Positions 10,520 through 18,599 of a stretch of 64,000 nucleotides of DNA are shown piece by piece; position 1 is the stretch's first letter, and the number at the start of each line of letters is the position of its first letter. The DNA is from Heliopora coerulea. Taxonomy: Eukaryota; Cnidaria; Anthozoa; Scleralcyonacea; Helioporidae. Below the pieces are notes generated by a model. That model did not search any database and had not been told where the DNA came from. It saw only the letters and a program-made list of their open reading frames with translations. The stretch lies in contig JASJOG010000507.1 in NCBI GenBank assembly GCA_030142905.1, positions 1 through 64,000 on the forward strand, given 5' to 3'. The position numbers and the translations under genes are program-made.

Positions 10520-11052
10520 TCATTCATTAACTTCCTCTTTAGGTTCATATTTGTGTTTATAAACATGTCTAGCAGTAGTTATACTACCAGTAAGGAAGCC
10601 AAGTAATGGGATGTAAGGTGAAATGGTCTCGACTATAGAGTATACATCTCTCTTTAACAATTCATCTTTCTTCAGCTCTTTGCATAGTTCTTCGGGGTCA
10701 TCAATGGCATCTAGACCGCCTAATGTACTGGAGAATTTACTGATTAGTAAGTCGGTTAGGAATTTATTGGCCTTCTGCATTCTTTTTCTTTCATACTCTG
10801 AATGTAGTTTATCAATAACCTTTTGACTGGCCTTTTTTATATATGCCACAGATTTATCCAACTCTCCGTCTTCAGCTAATCTTAGAAGTACATTTCTTTT
10901 TTCATAATCTTCCTGCTCTGTTTTTGTGTTATTTTCTTCATTAATTGTTTGGTTTGCGGATTCTATTTCTTCATTTTAGTTTGGTTTGCGGATTTTATTT
11001 CGTCAATAAGGTCACCAATGGTTTCAGGGTTCTTCTTCTTGCGTTTTGGCAT
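10520..11052 (-). pseudogene. Virus-like island small protein with basic N-terminus and hydrophobic C-terminus (frameshifted)
   Basis: The ATG at 11052 opens a short basic leader (MPKRKKKNPETIGDLIDEI). After about 29 codons the frame stops; the gene continues in another frame to 10520. The second part is charged and helical (ERKRMQKANKF), followed by a hydrophobic segment (PYIPLLGFLTGSI) near the C-terminus. A tandem 32-bp duplication (10947-10978 and 10979-11010) shifts the frame, because 32 is not a multiple of three. The basic leader could be a nuclear or DNA-binding tag. No known family is recognised. TATAAT lies just before the ATG. Confidence 0.6.
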
Positions 11053-11072
11053 CTTTATATTATAGCATATGT
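11053..11072 (-). promoter_or_regulatory. TATAAT-type motif before the basic protein gene
   Basis: On the minus strand, GCTATAATATAAAG lies within about 15 bases of the ATG. It is one of a set of similar motifs before genes of the island. Confidence 0.5.
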
Positions 11073-11081
11073 TTTGTTATC

Positions 11082-11678
11082 TCACGGAATGACTACTCTG
11101 TAATCATAAGGGTGGTGTAAATCGATTTCTAATCTTGCGTACTTGTTATTTTTTAATTTATTGACAATTTCATTGATCTCATTCTTATCTAGTCCATAAA
11201 GATATTCATCAGTAATGCTCCTCATGTCATTTCGGTTTGTGTTATAAAAATTTACTAACATACTGATATTCTCACGATATGGTTTAGCTATGGACGTTAA
11301 TTGTTGAGTGATTACGATGGTAGATAACCCAAAATGTCTTACTGAGAATGCTAATTTGACTAACTCACTTGTTCTATTTTTAATATCGTTTCTAGAGGCA
11401 CAATCGTCTAAAATGATGAGAGTATTTGTTCCTTTATAGACCTCAGAAACAATATGTAGAATCTTATCAACATCATCTTGTTCACACTCTATTGTTATCA
11501 CATCATTATCATTTATGTATTTCCATTCCATGTAGGTTTTATTCCATGATAGTGTAGGGCATACTAGAACAATATAGTCGAAATGATTTTTATATTTTTT
11601 TCCTATCATCTCTAGTAAGAAAAATGTTTTACCACAGTTTGTCATACCAGTAATGATCATGTTGAAAGGTGTTTTCAT
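11082..11678 (-). CDS. Packaging ATPase (A32/FtsK-HerA type)
   Basis: A 198-residue P-loop ATPase, predicted to pump DNA into preformed capsids. Walker A is GMTNCGKT at residues 11-18. Walker B is LIILDD at 87-92. A sensor-like STIVITQQ follows at 119-126. I start it at the ATG at 11678 (MKTPFNMIITG); the frame extends four codons upstream only with a TTG start. The short length fits the compact ATPases of Polintons, adintoviruses and virophages. It lies 15 bp after the capsid candidate on the same strand, the usual pairing in these elements. The frame is intact, with all key motifs. Confidence 0.85.
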   Translation of the reverse strand: MKTPFNMIITGMTNCGKTFFLLEMIGKKYKNHFDYIVLVCPTLSWNKTYMEWKYINDNDVITIECEQDDVDKILHIVSEVYKGTNTLIILDDCASRNDIKNRTSELVKLAFSVRHFGLSTIVITQQLTSIAKPYRENISMLVNFYNTNRNDMRSITDEYLYGLDKNEINEIVNKLKNNKYARLEIDLHHPYDYRVVIP

Positions 11679-11693
11679 TAATATAGACAATGT

Positions 11694-12932
11694 TTAGTAT
11701 TGAATACTCTGTAGATCGTTATTAACAAAGTTGACAAGACCGTCACTAACAACAAAAATGTTGCAGTTAATATTCCCAGTGTGTGCCTTTTTAGTGATTT
11801 CTAGAAGTACTCCTGACTGTGTATTTACAATTTTTTTCCCATAGGCAGTTTTATTAACTTCTTCATGACTTCTAAGATCAATAACAAGGGCAAATTTATC
11901 CTTAAAGAAAACATCTACTGTAATATATTGATCTCTTTCTTGCTTATCACTGAAAAGACGCTTTACCTCATCGTATAGTCTCGATTGTGGTAACCCTTGG
12001 CTATATACCATATTAGGTACACCTTCAACTGTGATTTTGACGCTAGTGATATTAGGGTACAAATACTCTTCACTCTCTGTTATTGACGCTTTGGTGAATA
12101 GAAGGACAATTGCCTTCATGGATTTCCTTGGTACGTTGATATTTTCTTTTATCAGAGTACTTGATGCTGACCATATTGTGGTTTTCATTAGAGTAACGTG
12201 CTCGAAAAATAGACTTCTACCTGTTCTGTAAAGCGATGTGACTCTATCAGCAATATCTGGGTTATCAATTGTTTCATATTCAAGTTGTAAGTTCGTTAAG
12301 CTGTAACTCCCTAGCGTTTCTCCCGGTTGTGCTATTAGAATATCACTTGATTTAGGTAGAGAAAATATGTATATTATATTATTATTCATTTGGAAAGGAG
12401 CATAAAGACCATGATCTCTTAGTATGCGATGAACAGATAATTTCTGTTTATTTGAGAAGATACTGTACATCAAAGCATCTGAGACTTTCTGATTGTTATC
12501 TGAAGATGCACCACTGTCATCTTTACAGAAAAGTTTACGAAGGTTTTGGTTACATAACCCATACTCGATACTATCAGTTCTCTGAGAAGTAGTCTTCCAC
12601 AAGTCTTTATAGATGGAGTAGATACTCTCACCACCACAATCATATACCGTCTCCCCAGCAATGCGGATCTGTAGTCTCTTTTGTAATACTTTAGATAGGT
12701 TGTTCATAAAGTGGGTTTTAGTGCCTGTGATATTAATATTATAAATTAAATGAAGGGACCCAGGTACTCGACAAGATGACTCTTTTAGTTTGGGAACATC
12801 TATGTAAATTTCCTCTTCTGGATTTGCTTTATTTGGATTCATAGTAACAACATGCCTTGTTCTATCACATTTAAATGAGGACATATTACTTCTCCTAAAA
12901 CCAGGATTTAGTTCTGATTCTGTTTTGTTCAT
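11694..12932 (-). CDS. Candidate major capsid protein (double jelly-roll type)
   Basis: An intact 412-residue protein. No transmembrane segment or enzyme motif is visible. It is rich in beta-strand-like alternating segments, with YSLTNLQLEYETID in the middle and VKITVEGVPNMVYSQG toward the C-terminus. These resemble capsid-like hypothetical proteins of Polinton/adinto-type elements as I know them. Length and position directly upstream of the packaging ATPase fit a major capsid protein. The ATG at 12932 follows a TATATTATTATATA stretch. Structure prediction would be needed to confirm two jelly rolls; a minor capsid protein is the alternative. Confidence 0.65.
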   Translation of the reverse strand: MNKTESELNPGFRRSNMSSFKCDRTRHVVTMNPNKANPEEEIYIDVPKLKESSCRVPGSLHLIYNINITGTKTHFMNNLSKVLQKRLQIRIAGETVYDCGGESIYSIYKDLWKTTSQRTDSIEYGLCNQNLRKLFCKDDSGASSDNNQKVSDALMYSIFSNKQKLSVHRILRDHGLYAPFQMNNNIIYIFSLPKSSDILIAQPGETLGSYSLTNLQLEYETIDNPDIADRVTSLYRTGRSLFFEHVTLMKTTIWSASSTLIKENINVPRKSMKAIVLLFTKASITESEEYLYPNITSVKITVEGVPNMVYSQGLPQSRLYDEVKRLFSDKQERDQYITVDVFFKDKFALVIDLRSHEEVNKTAYGKKIVNTQSGVLLEITKKAHTGNINCNIFVVSDGLVNFVNNDLQSIQY

Positions 12933-12950
12933 TATATAATAATATATATT
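12933..12950 (-). promoter_or_regulatory. TATA-type motif before the capsid gene
   Basis: The 18-bp gap between the upstream gene's last stop and the capsid ATG is almost pure A+T (ATATATTATTATATA on the minus strand) and ends directly at the ATG. Confidence 0.55.
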
Positions 12951-14354
12951 CTATTTCCTCTTTTGTTTATATTGATCATATATGAACCATCTCAGTGCAA
13001 TAGCCAATAGCCATAGATTACTAGATAACCACGCTAGACTTTTAGCACCTAGTGAAATAACTTGAGAGATGACATTCAATAAAGGCCCTAATAATGACCA
13101 TACTTTCTTACCTAGTTCTGCCACTGCCTTAGCGAACTTACCCGTTGCTCTCGCTCCCTGATAGATAGCTGTACGTGCACCGACGATGATAGTTGTTATG
13201 ATCCCAGCAACAGAGATTGCCAGTGCTGACAGTCCAGCAATATTCTCCTTTGCTCATTCATTGAACTTCTGTAATCTTGGTATGTCTTCCTCCTGTTGCT
13301 CTCTTACTTCTTCAATCTCCCTTTGTTGGAGTGTCTTATCTCTTGCCTCACGTAGTCCTATTATTCGTTCTTCAAGCTCTATGTACTCGTCGAGGTTTTC
13401 TGTTTCATCTCTCAGTTCAATTGTTTTATTTAATGTATCTTGAAAATGATCTGCTTGTAATTGCAGCGCACCATTACTACCTACCCTTGATTCTGGAATG
13501 ATTGATTGGTTAGGGTCTAGAACACCTTCTAACTCTCTATTTTCTTCTTCTGTTAAACCATTGATGTTAGTATATTCTCTACTGGTATCTAGCAATGGAA
13601 AGTCGTTTATTGATGTTTCAAATTGCTCATCATCTTCTATCTCCTCTTCACTTGCCTTATCTAGTTTACTCACTAGTTCCTTGAACTGAGTGATTGCATT
13701 TTTACTTAATTGATCCTTACTGTAAACCAATCTTTTACCATCTCTGGAAGGTTTAAGAATGAGTCTTGACCTAATGTATTCACCATTTTTACCTATTGGT
13801 TTGAATAATATAGAGCCACTATCAGTCACATATGTTCTGTTGACGATTCTTCTCGAGACCTCATTATTACCTAACGTCTTACCAGTTAGACGCTTTATTT
13901 TTTTATTAATTAGTTTAGTTCTCTTGATCTCATTTTCTACAAGCTCCTTGTTAAAATCCTTCAATTTACTTAATCTGACTTCGATTTCTCTTTCTTGCAT
14001 GAAAGACAGATCAAAATTGTCGGGGTTTACGTCGTCGAAATCTTCTTTAAGTTTCACATATTCAACAGCAGGAGCTTCAACTGTTGAATTTTTATTTGTT
14101 ATCGATACAGTTTTACCATCAACATTACTGGTAAATGATGTCTCTACTCGATTTTTATCTCGTATATGGTTGATATATGTCGGTCTATTGGCTAAGTCTA
14201 TGTTTTTTTCACTTGTAAGTTCTTCAGTATTATCTTTCCATTCTTTTGAAAGTAGATCATGTTCAAAATCTAGCTGCTCATCATTCATGTTATCATACTC
14301 TGGATACCTCTGATTGAAGTCATCCAGTTCTAGATCATCAAATCCTTCAGCCAT
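12951..14354 (-). pseudogene. Large acidic protein with in-frame TGA and hydrophobic C-terminal extension
   Basis: The ATG at 14354 opens 366 codons: an acidic N-terminus (MAEGFDDLELDDFNQRYPEY), a basic middle (KKIKRLTGK) and a C-terminal coiled coil (EYIELEERIIGLREARD, then QREIEEV). A TGA at 13254-13256 ends it. The same frame then stays open for 100 more codons to a TAG at 12951-12953. That extension encodes strongly hydrophobic segments (LSALAISVAGIITTIIVG and LWLLAIALRWF). The most likely reading is one ancestral ~467-residue membrane-anchored structural protein broken by a nonsense mutation; read-through is possible. The family is not recognised beyond its place in adinto-like islands. 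Confidence 0.6.
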
Positions 14355-14366
14355 TATTTATATATA
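14355..14366 (-). promoter_or_regulatory. TATATAAAT motif in the 12-bp gap before the acidic protein gene
   Basis: Only 12 bp separate the integrase stop from the next ATG. On the minus strand they read as an uninterrupted TATATATAAATA run ending at the ATG. Confidence 0.55.
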
Positions 14367-15290
14367 TTACTTGATATTTTGTATATCACTTTCTGCAATC
14401 CAAGAGTTGTGTTTACTTTCATAGCCTAACCATTTAACAAGAACCATTTTTTTACCCTTAACTTTTTTTCTTTTAAGAATTTTCTCCACCTTATAAAGAT
14501 CATCCCTTTTATTAACAGCTGATAGCTCCTCTTCATAGAATTTCCCAATAATTGGTTCACCTTCTAAATCCTCTATTTCATAAACTGTTGGGTCACCACG
14601 TATAACCTTGACCACTTTAAACAGTTCTTCAGTAAAATTAGCTTCATAACCTTTAGTAAAAGTGCTTTTATGTTTTGATATTCGGACAGTCTCTCCTACT
14701 TTATATTTACGTATTGATGACTCAGCATAGATATGGCCATATAATGTTGTCCATACTTCACCTTCATTCTTTTTATTAACATCTTTTGGTTTCATTAATA
14801 TAACACTATGTTTGGTATTGTTGTAATTATACACTAACTCGTCTAATATATCTATCCATTTATATGTTCCCTTACTGTAAAAGTATTTCCACATAAAGGT
14901 CTTGAGTGTTCTGTTAAATCTTTCAACGACAGCAGCTTTTTTGTCGCTAACTGGTATTGCAAAGGCGTATCTACTTAAGATCTCAATAGCTGTTAATATC
15001 CAATAATATCCTTTGTTCTGGTTTCTATATTTTACCATATCAACCAAGTCCATTTGTATCTGCTCACCAAGATAGTTTACTTTAGTTTGTCTAAACTTAT
15101 GTCTCCTAACAATTGGTTTACATCTGGTGTAAGTGTCTTGTGATTCTAACCACTCTTTTACCTGGTTTCTACTTACGGGAATACCTTCTTCCAATGCTTT
15201 CTGATATAACCTTTCAGAGGATTGGTAACCAGTCTTAGGATTATAGTAAATATCTCTTAATACCTGTTCTGACTCAATATCCTTATCCAT
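14367..15290 (-). pseudogene. DDE integrase with chromodomain, catalytic core internally deleted
   Basis: A 307-residue Polinton-type integrase. The N-terminal region (residues 1-70) ends in basic RRHKFRQTK. The core begins with the first catalytic Asp (QMDLVD, D81) and contains GYYWILTAIEILSRYAF. The third catalytic residue is the Glu in VVERFNRTLK (E123). Only about 41 residues lie between them, where about 100 are usual, and no second catalytic Asp with its motif is present. An in-frame deletion near position 14950 therefore removed it. The C-terminus is a chromodomain (YKVEKIL at about 266-272, then VKWLGY and NSW), a frequent partner of these integrases that reads methylated histone tails. 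The enzyme is predicted dead. Confidence 0.8.
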
Positions 15291-15310
15291 ATTATTACAT
15301 TATATAAAAT
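15291..15310 (-). promoter_or_regulatory. TATATAAT motif before the integrase gene
   Basis: On the minus strand, TTTTATATAATGTAATAAT ends at the integrase ATG. It overlaps the last codons of the extended reading frame of the neighbouring gene. Confidence 0.55.
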
Positions 15311-15948
15311 TCAAGAAGAAAACTTCCGAACTGCTTATTCCCGTTATTTCCGATTATATTAAAGTTTAGCTTATTGTAAACACCTTTGTTGATTGATAAT
15401 TTACTTTCAATATCTTTATGGTGTGTTATTGTTCCTTTTGATATTTGTCAAAATATTGGTAGAGTTAGAATCACGTGACTCTTTTTACCTTGGTTGTCAA
15501 TACTACATGATCTATCAATTGCATCACTTTGTATTTTTATATATTTTAAGCCTATATTAATGTCTAATGTTTTACTGGTCTTTGTTGCTTGTTGATTAAT
15601 AGTCGTGTTATTACTAAAACCGAGTATCGCACCGAATCTCTTTAACTGTAGATTTGAATCAGACGATATTGAACATGTATTATTATGTTTGTTTTCAGTA
15701 ATTGTTAAATTTCCATTGAGTCCTTCTAATTTCTTTTTAATTAAATCAAAATTCCAATAACCAGGCTCAAATTTTATATTCGACTGACCATAAACAACTG
15801 TGTCATTATAACCTGAAAAAACATTGTTGTAATTCCAATATATGGATGCTGTTTTTACATACAAAAATGCGTTATTATCTATAACTAGTGACTCATCAAA
15901 TGTAATCTCTTTACTATCTCCTTCTATGAAAACAATAAATTTTTTCAT
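15295..15948 (-). pseudogene. Candidate penton or fibre-like jelly-roll protein with in-frame TGA
   Basis: The best start is the ATG at 15948 (MKKFIVFIEGDSKEITFDES); an earlier ATG at 15966 overlaps the divergent gene. The frame is dense in beta-strand and Asn/Thr-rich segments. It ends at a TGA (15448-15450) but continues open for 50 codons to a TAA at 15295-15297. The extension contains SLINKG-type and FGSFLLEFYIM-like strands, so the stop is probably a nonsense mutation in a ~217-residue protein. Its size, beta content and position beside capsid genes suggest a minor capsid or penton-like role, but this is inference. No enzyme motif is seen. Confidence 0.5.
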
Positions 15949-15974
15949 CTGTATATTATATGTCATATTATATA
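15949..15974. promoter_or_regulatory. Divergent 26-bp promoter-like spacer between the two arms
   Basis: The spacer between the minus-strand ATG (15948) and plus-strand ATG (15975) is only 26 bp. It is almost palindromic: TATATTATATGTCATATT then ATATA. TATAAT-like sequence abuts the start codon in both directions. This is the switch point of transcription direction in the island. Confidence 0.6.
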
Positions 15975-17435
15975 ATGGATGTAGAGAAAATAATGAGGCA
16001 ATATTATGGGAGTAACTATGATAAAGCTATGAAGAATGCAAAAGTAAAAAGGGAAGAGATGAAGAAAGAATTCATCCGAAAGTATCCAAATGCTGATTTA
16101 CGTAAATTTGTTATTGAAGTAGACACCAAAATGGATGGATCTATTGAGTCAACAGCCATTTTTTTTAAGAATTCAGATGTTTTAAGCACAGATATAACAA
16201 GTAACACATTTCTTAATGATAAATCAATGACAAAATATCTTTATTCAAACGTAAGTGGCACAAAACTTCATTCTAATAATGGTTCCCTAAGATATGGAAT
16301 ATTGGTGGAACAATTCAGGATTTACCTAAAGGAAAAAGACATGTTGATTATACTGGAAAATCCTACTACTGGGACAATTCCCCTGTTGATTATGTTTTGA
16401 CTTATCCAATAAATCAGTTCAGAATTTATGTTAACAATACAGATTATTTTCAGAGTGGTTTACCGGGATTGAATATAACCACAAATGATAATGCTAAATG
16501 GAATTTAAAAGAACCATATTTTCAAAGCATTGTAGCAGCTTGGATAGCAACATATGCATGTGGAATTTCAATACAACATTTGTCATTCGATCCGAGTGTT
16601 CCGAAACAAATTACTTCATTTATTAGATTTCATTTATATTTTACAGTTAGAAGAATTATGAGACAATTTCAAACTGGAGACTTTTCAATTTTGAATACAT
16701 TTAATGCAAATTTTTTAAAAGATCATTACCCTAAATGGACCTGGCAAGAAATTTTACATTATAAGAATGAGCATCTTGGTCAGGATGTTGTTGGAACAGA
16801 CCCTCATAAAACTTTTCAACATGGTCCGGGACAAATCAGAGACACTCATAATGATTATAAAAAATTCATTCCTAAAACGTCAGATGGGTTAACTTTAAAA
16901 GGAACATTTTTACTGAATCAAAGCATAGAAGCATATCTTTATTCAATCCTTGGGGCACAAGCTAGAACTAGATAAAAGTATTTTTGGACCAAGAGCTTCA
17001 GCATTAGAAACACAAAAGGTTTTTAGACAAATTGTTGAAGATTCTATAATAAATTATGATACATCAAAATGGATAAATAATATGAATCAAGCGATCTCTG
17101 ATACAAATGTAGTTTTAAATACTGCTATAAGTTCAACTTTATGGTTAATACCAAGTGATCTTATCATTTTAAAAAACCCGATACCTGGTTATAATAATAA
17201 ACTTCGTACTGCTGGAGAAAATTTAAGTTTTGGTTTGAATGAGAAAGTTAATTATGTAGGTGTAAAAGAGACTCCAAAAAAAGTACCCCAACCAAACGTA
17301 CCAACACACAATTTAAATAACTTGGATGAAAAACTACAAACAGAGAAAAAGGATGATGGTCATAATACAGAACTGGTATCGTTGTTTACCGTATCTGGAA
17401 TATTCACTTTCATAGTCGCGAAATATCTGTTATAA
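15975..17435 (+). pseudogene. Long right-arm structural candidate, broken by two single-base frameshifts
   Basis: Three overlapping open frames (from 15975, to about 16975, and to 17435) form one gene. The first switch, near 16295, fits a one-base deletion. The second, near 16955 at a GGGG run, fits a one-base insertion, which is why the downstream frame differs from both earlier ones. The N-terminal part is basic and helical (NAKVKREEMKKEF). The middle has aromatic beta-rich segments (PINQFRIYVNN, DYFQSGLPGL). The C-terminus is proline-rich and ends in a hydrophobic helix (LVSLFTVSGIFTFIVAKYLL), so the protein was probably membrane- or capsid-anchored. The family is not named with certainty. 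Confidence 0.6.
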
Positions 17436-17437
17436 TA
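17427..17437 (+). promoter_or_regulatory. TTATAATA motif before the membrane protein gene
   Basis: GTTATAATA immediately precedes the ATG at 17438 and overlaps the stop codon of the gene upstream. Confidence 0.5.
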
Positions 17438-17926
17438 ATGAGAAATTCAATTGACAGTCAATACATTAGTAAAAAAATATCTATCAATGAGAAGGAAAAT
17501 TTAATAAAAATGTACAACAGCTTTCATAAACTATATACTTGCTACAAATGGAAGTACAAGAGATTAAAGAAAGTTAAGTTAGCATTAGACATGGTTAGTA
17601 TTGGATTGACAGTAACCGGTACTATCGTTGGTAGTGTTACTTTGAATCCTGTAATAATAGGATGTTTAACTGGATCTGGTGTTCTTGTCCAAGGTTATGT
17701 ATCAAAGAGTAATCTATCTAATAAGGTAGAAGATTGTCGTTTTGCATGCACATCATACCAAAAGGTGCTAACACAATTAAGGTCCTATTTAAGAGGGCTC
17801 CCTTATGATAATCAAATCCTGCTTAGTGATCTTAAAGTGTTAGATGATATAGTTACTGATTCATGCCCTACAGTTTATTGGGATATTGAATACTGGGATC
17901 ACTTATATGGTAAGCATATATGGTAA
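17438..17926 (+). CDS. Two-helix membrane protein of the virus-like island
   Basis: An intact 162-residue protein. After a charged helical N-terminus (YKWKYKRLKKVKLALD), a Gly/Val-rich pair of hydrophobic segments spans about residues 52-90 (IGLTVTGTIVGSVTLNP, then VIIGCLTGSGVLVQGYV). A helical region with two Cys (CRFACTSYQKVLTQLRSYL) and an acidic, aromatic C-terminus follow. The hairpin of small-residue helices suggests a membrane-inserted or lytic/entry factor, or a virion membrane protein. No enzymatic motif is seen. It is the last gene of the right arm; the island appears to end within about 20 bp after its stop. Confidence 0.6.
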   Translation: MRNSIDSQYISKKISINEKENLIKMYNSFHKLYTCYKWKYKRLKKVKLALDMVSIGLTVTGTIVGSVTLNPVIIGCLTGSGVLVQGYVSKSNLSNKVEDCRFACTSYQKVLTQLRSYLRGLPYDNQILLSDLKVLDDIVTDSCPTVYWDIEYWDHLYGKHIW

Positions 17927-18083
17927 CCTGTTCCCATCACCCCAGAAGGACAGGCCCATAACTGATGAGGATCAGGAGGTACCATGGCCCCCAGAAATTT
18001 GCAGAAAAATAGTATAAAAAGTGACTGGAAAAAATTAAGGAGATTGTAAATAGACATTATATATAAATATATCCATTATATAC

Positions 18084-18597
18084 CATATTTCCTCTATTAA
18101 GCACCCTCCCTCTAATAAGCCCCCTCGTTTGATGGCTAAAAATTAATAAGCCTCTTCCTTCTAATAAGCCCCTCTTCTAATATGCCCCCATTTGAGTGCC
18201 TAAAATTCATAAGCCCTCTGAAGCTTAATAGAGAAAATAAATATAAGCCTCCCACTCTAATGAGCCCCCTTTATCAACATGACAAGTAAAGTAATTGTTA
18301 TCCCCTTGCCCACCACACAAAGTGTGGTGTGTGGGTACTAATCTCAATACAGTACCCTTAAATTTGTATTGTTATGATATGTTTGCTTGATTAAGTGAAG
18401 GCATGTTGTATTTTCTGTCTACGATAACTCCATTAACAGAAAATCTGTTTATACAGTCGGTATTAGGTTTTGGTTTTTTCTTACTCTGACTTGGAAAATT
18501 AAATAACCTCCCTCCCTCTATTAAGCCCCCTCCCTCAAATAAGCCTCCTGTTTGACAGCCTAAAGTTAATAAGCACCCCTTAATAGAGGAAATATAT
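18084..18597. mobile_element. MITE with ATATTTCCTCTATTAAG terminal inverted repeats
   Basis: The left end ATATTTCCTCTATTAAG and right end CTTAATAGAGGAAATAT are inverted copies. Inside, a TCTAATAAGCCCCC-like word is repeated several times near both ends (subterminal repeats), typical of elements whose transposase binds multiple sites. There is no coding capacity. The right end abuts a (TA)n run. Confidence 0.65.
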
Positions 18598-18599
18598 AT

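Larger units (their letters stand above)
10520..17930. mobile_element. Polinton/adintovirus-like endogenous element lacking PolB
   Basis: Eight or nine tightly packed intronless genes occupy 7.4 kb. A left arm is transcribed leftwards (basic protein, ATPase, capsid candidate, large acidic protein, integrase, jelly-roll candidate) and a right arm rightwards (structural candidate, two-helix membrane protein). The combination of A32-type ATPase, capsid-like protein and chromodomain integrase is that of Polinton/Maverick and adinto-like elements. No DNA polymerase B, adenovirus-like protease or long terminal inverted repeats are seen, so it is a truncated or polymerase-less derivative. Several frames are broken, indicating a decaying genomic copy. 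Confidence 0.75.

Noticed and set aside
13759..14313. 184-codon plus-strand open frame
   Set aside because: Antisense shadow of the acidic structural protein gene; Ser/Leu-rich composition typical of a reverse frame.
17955..17985. ACTGATGAGGATCAGGAGG as a possible hammerhead core
   Set aside because: No GAAA box or matching helices after the CTGATGA word.
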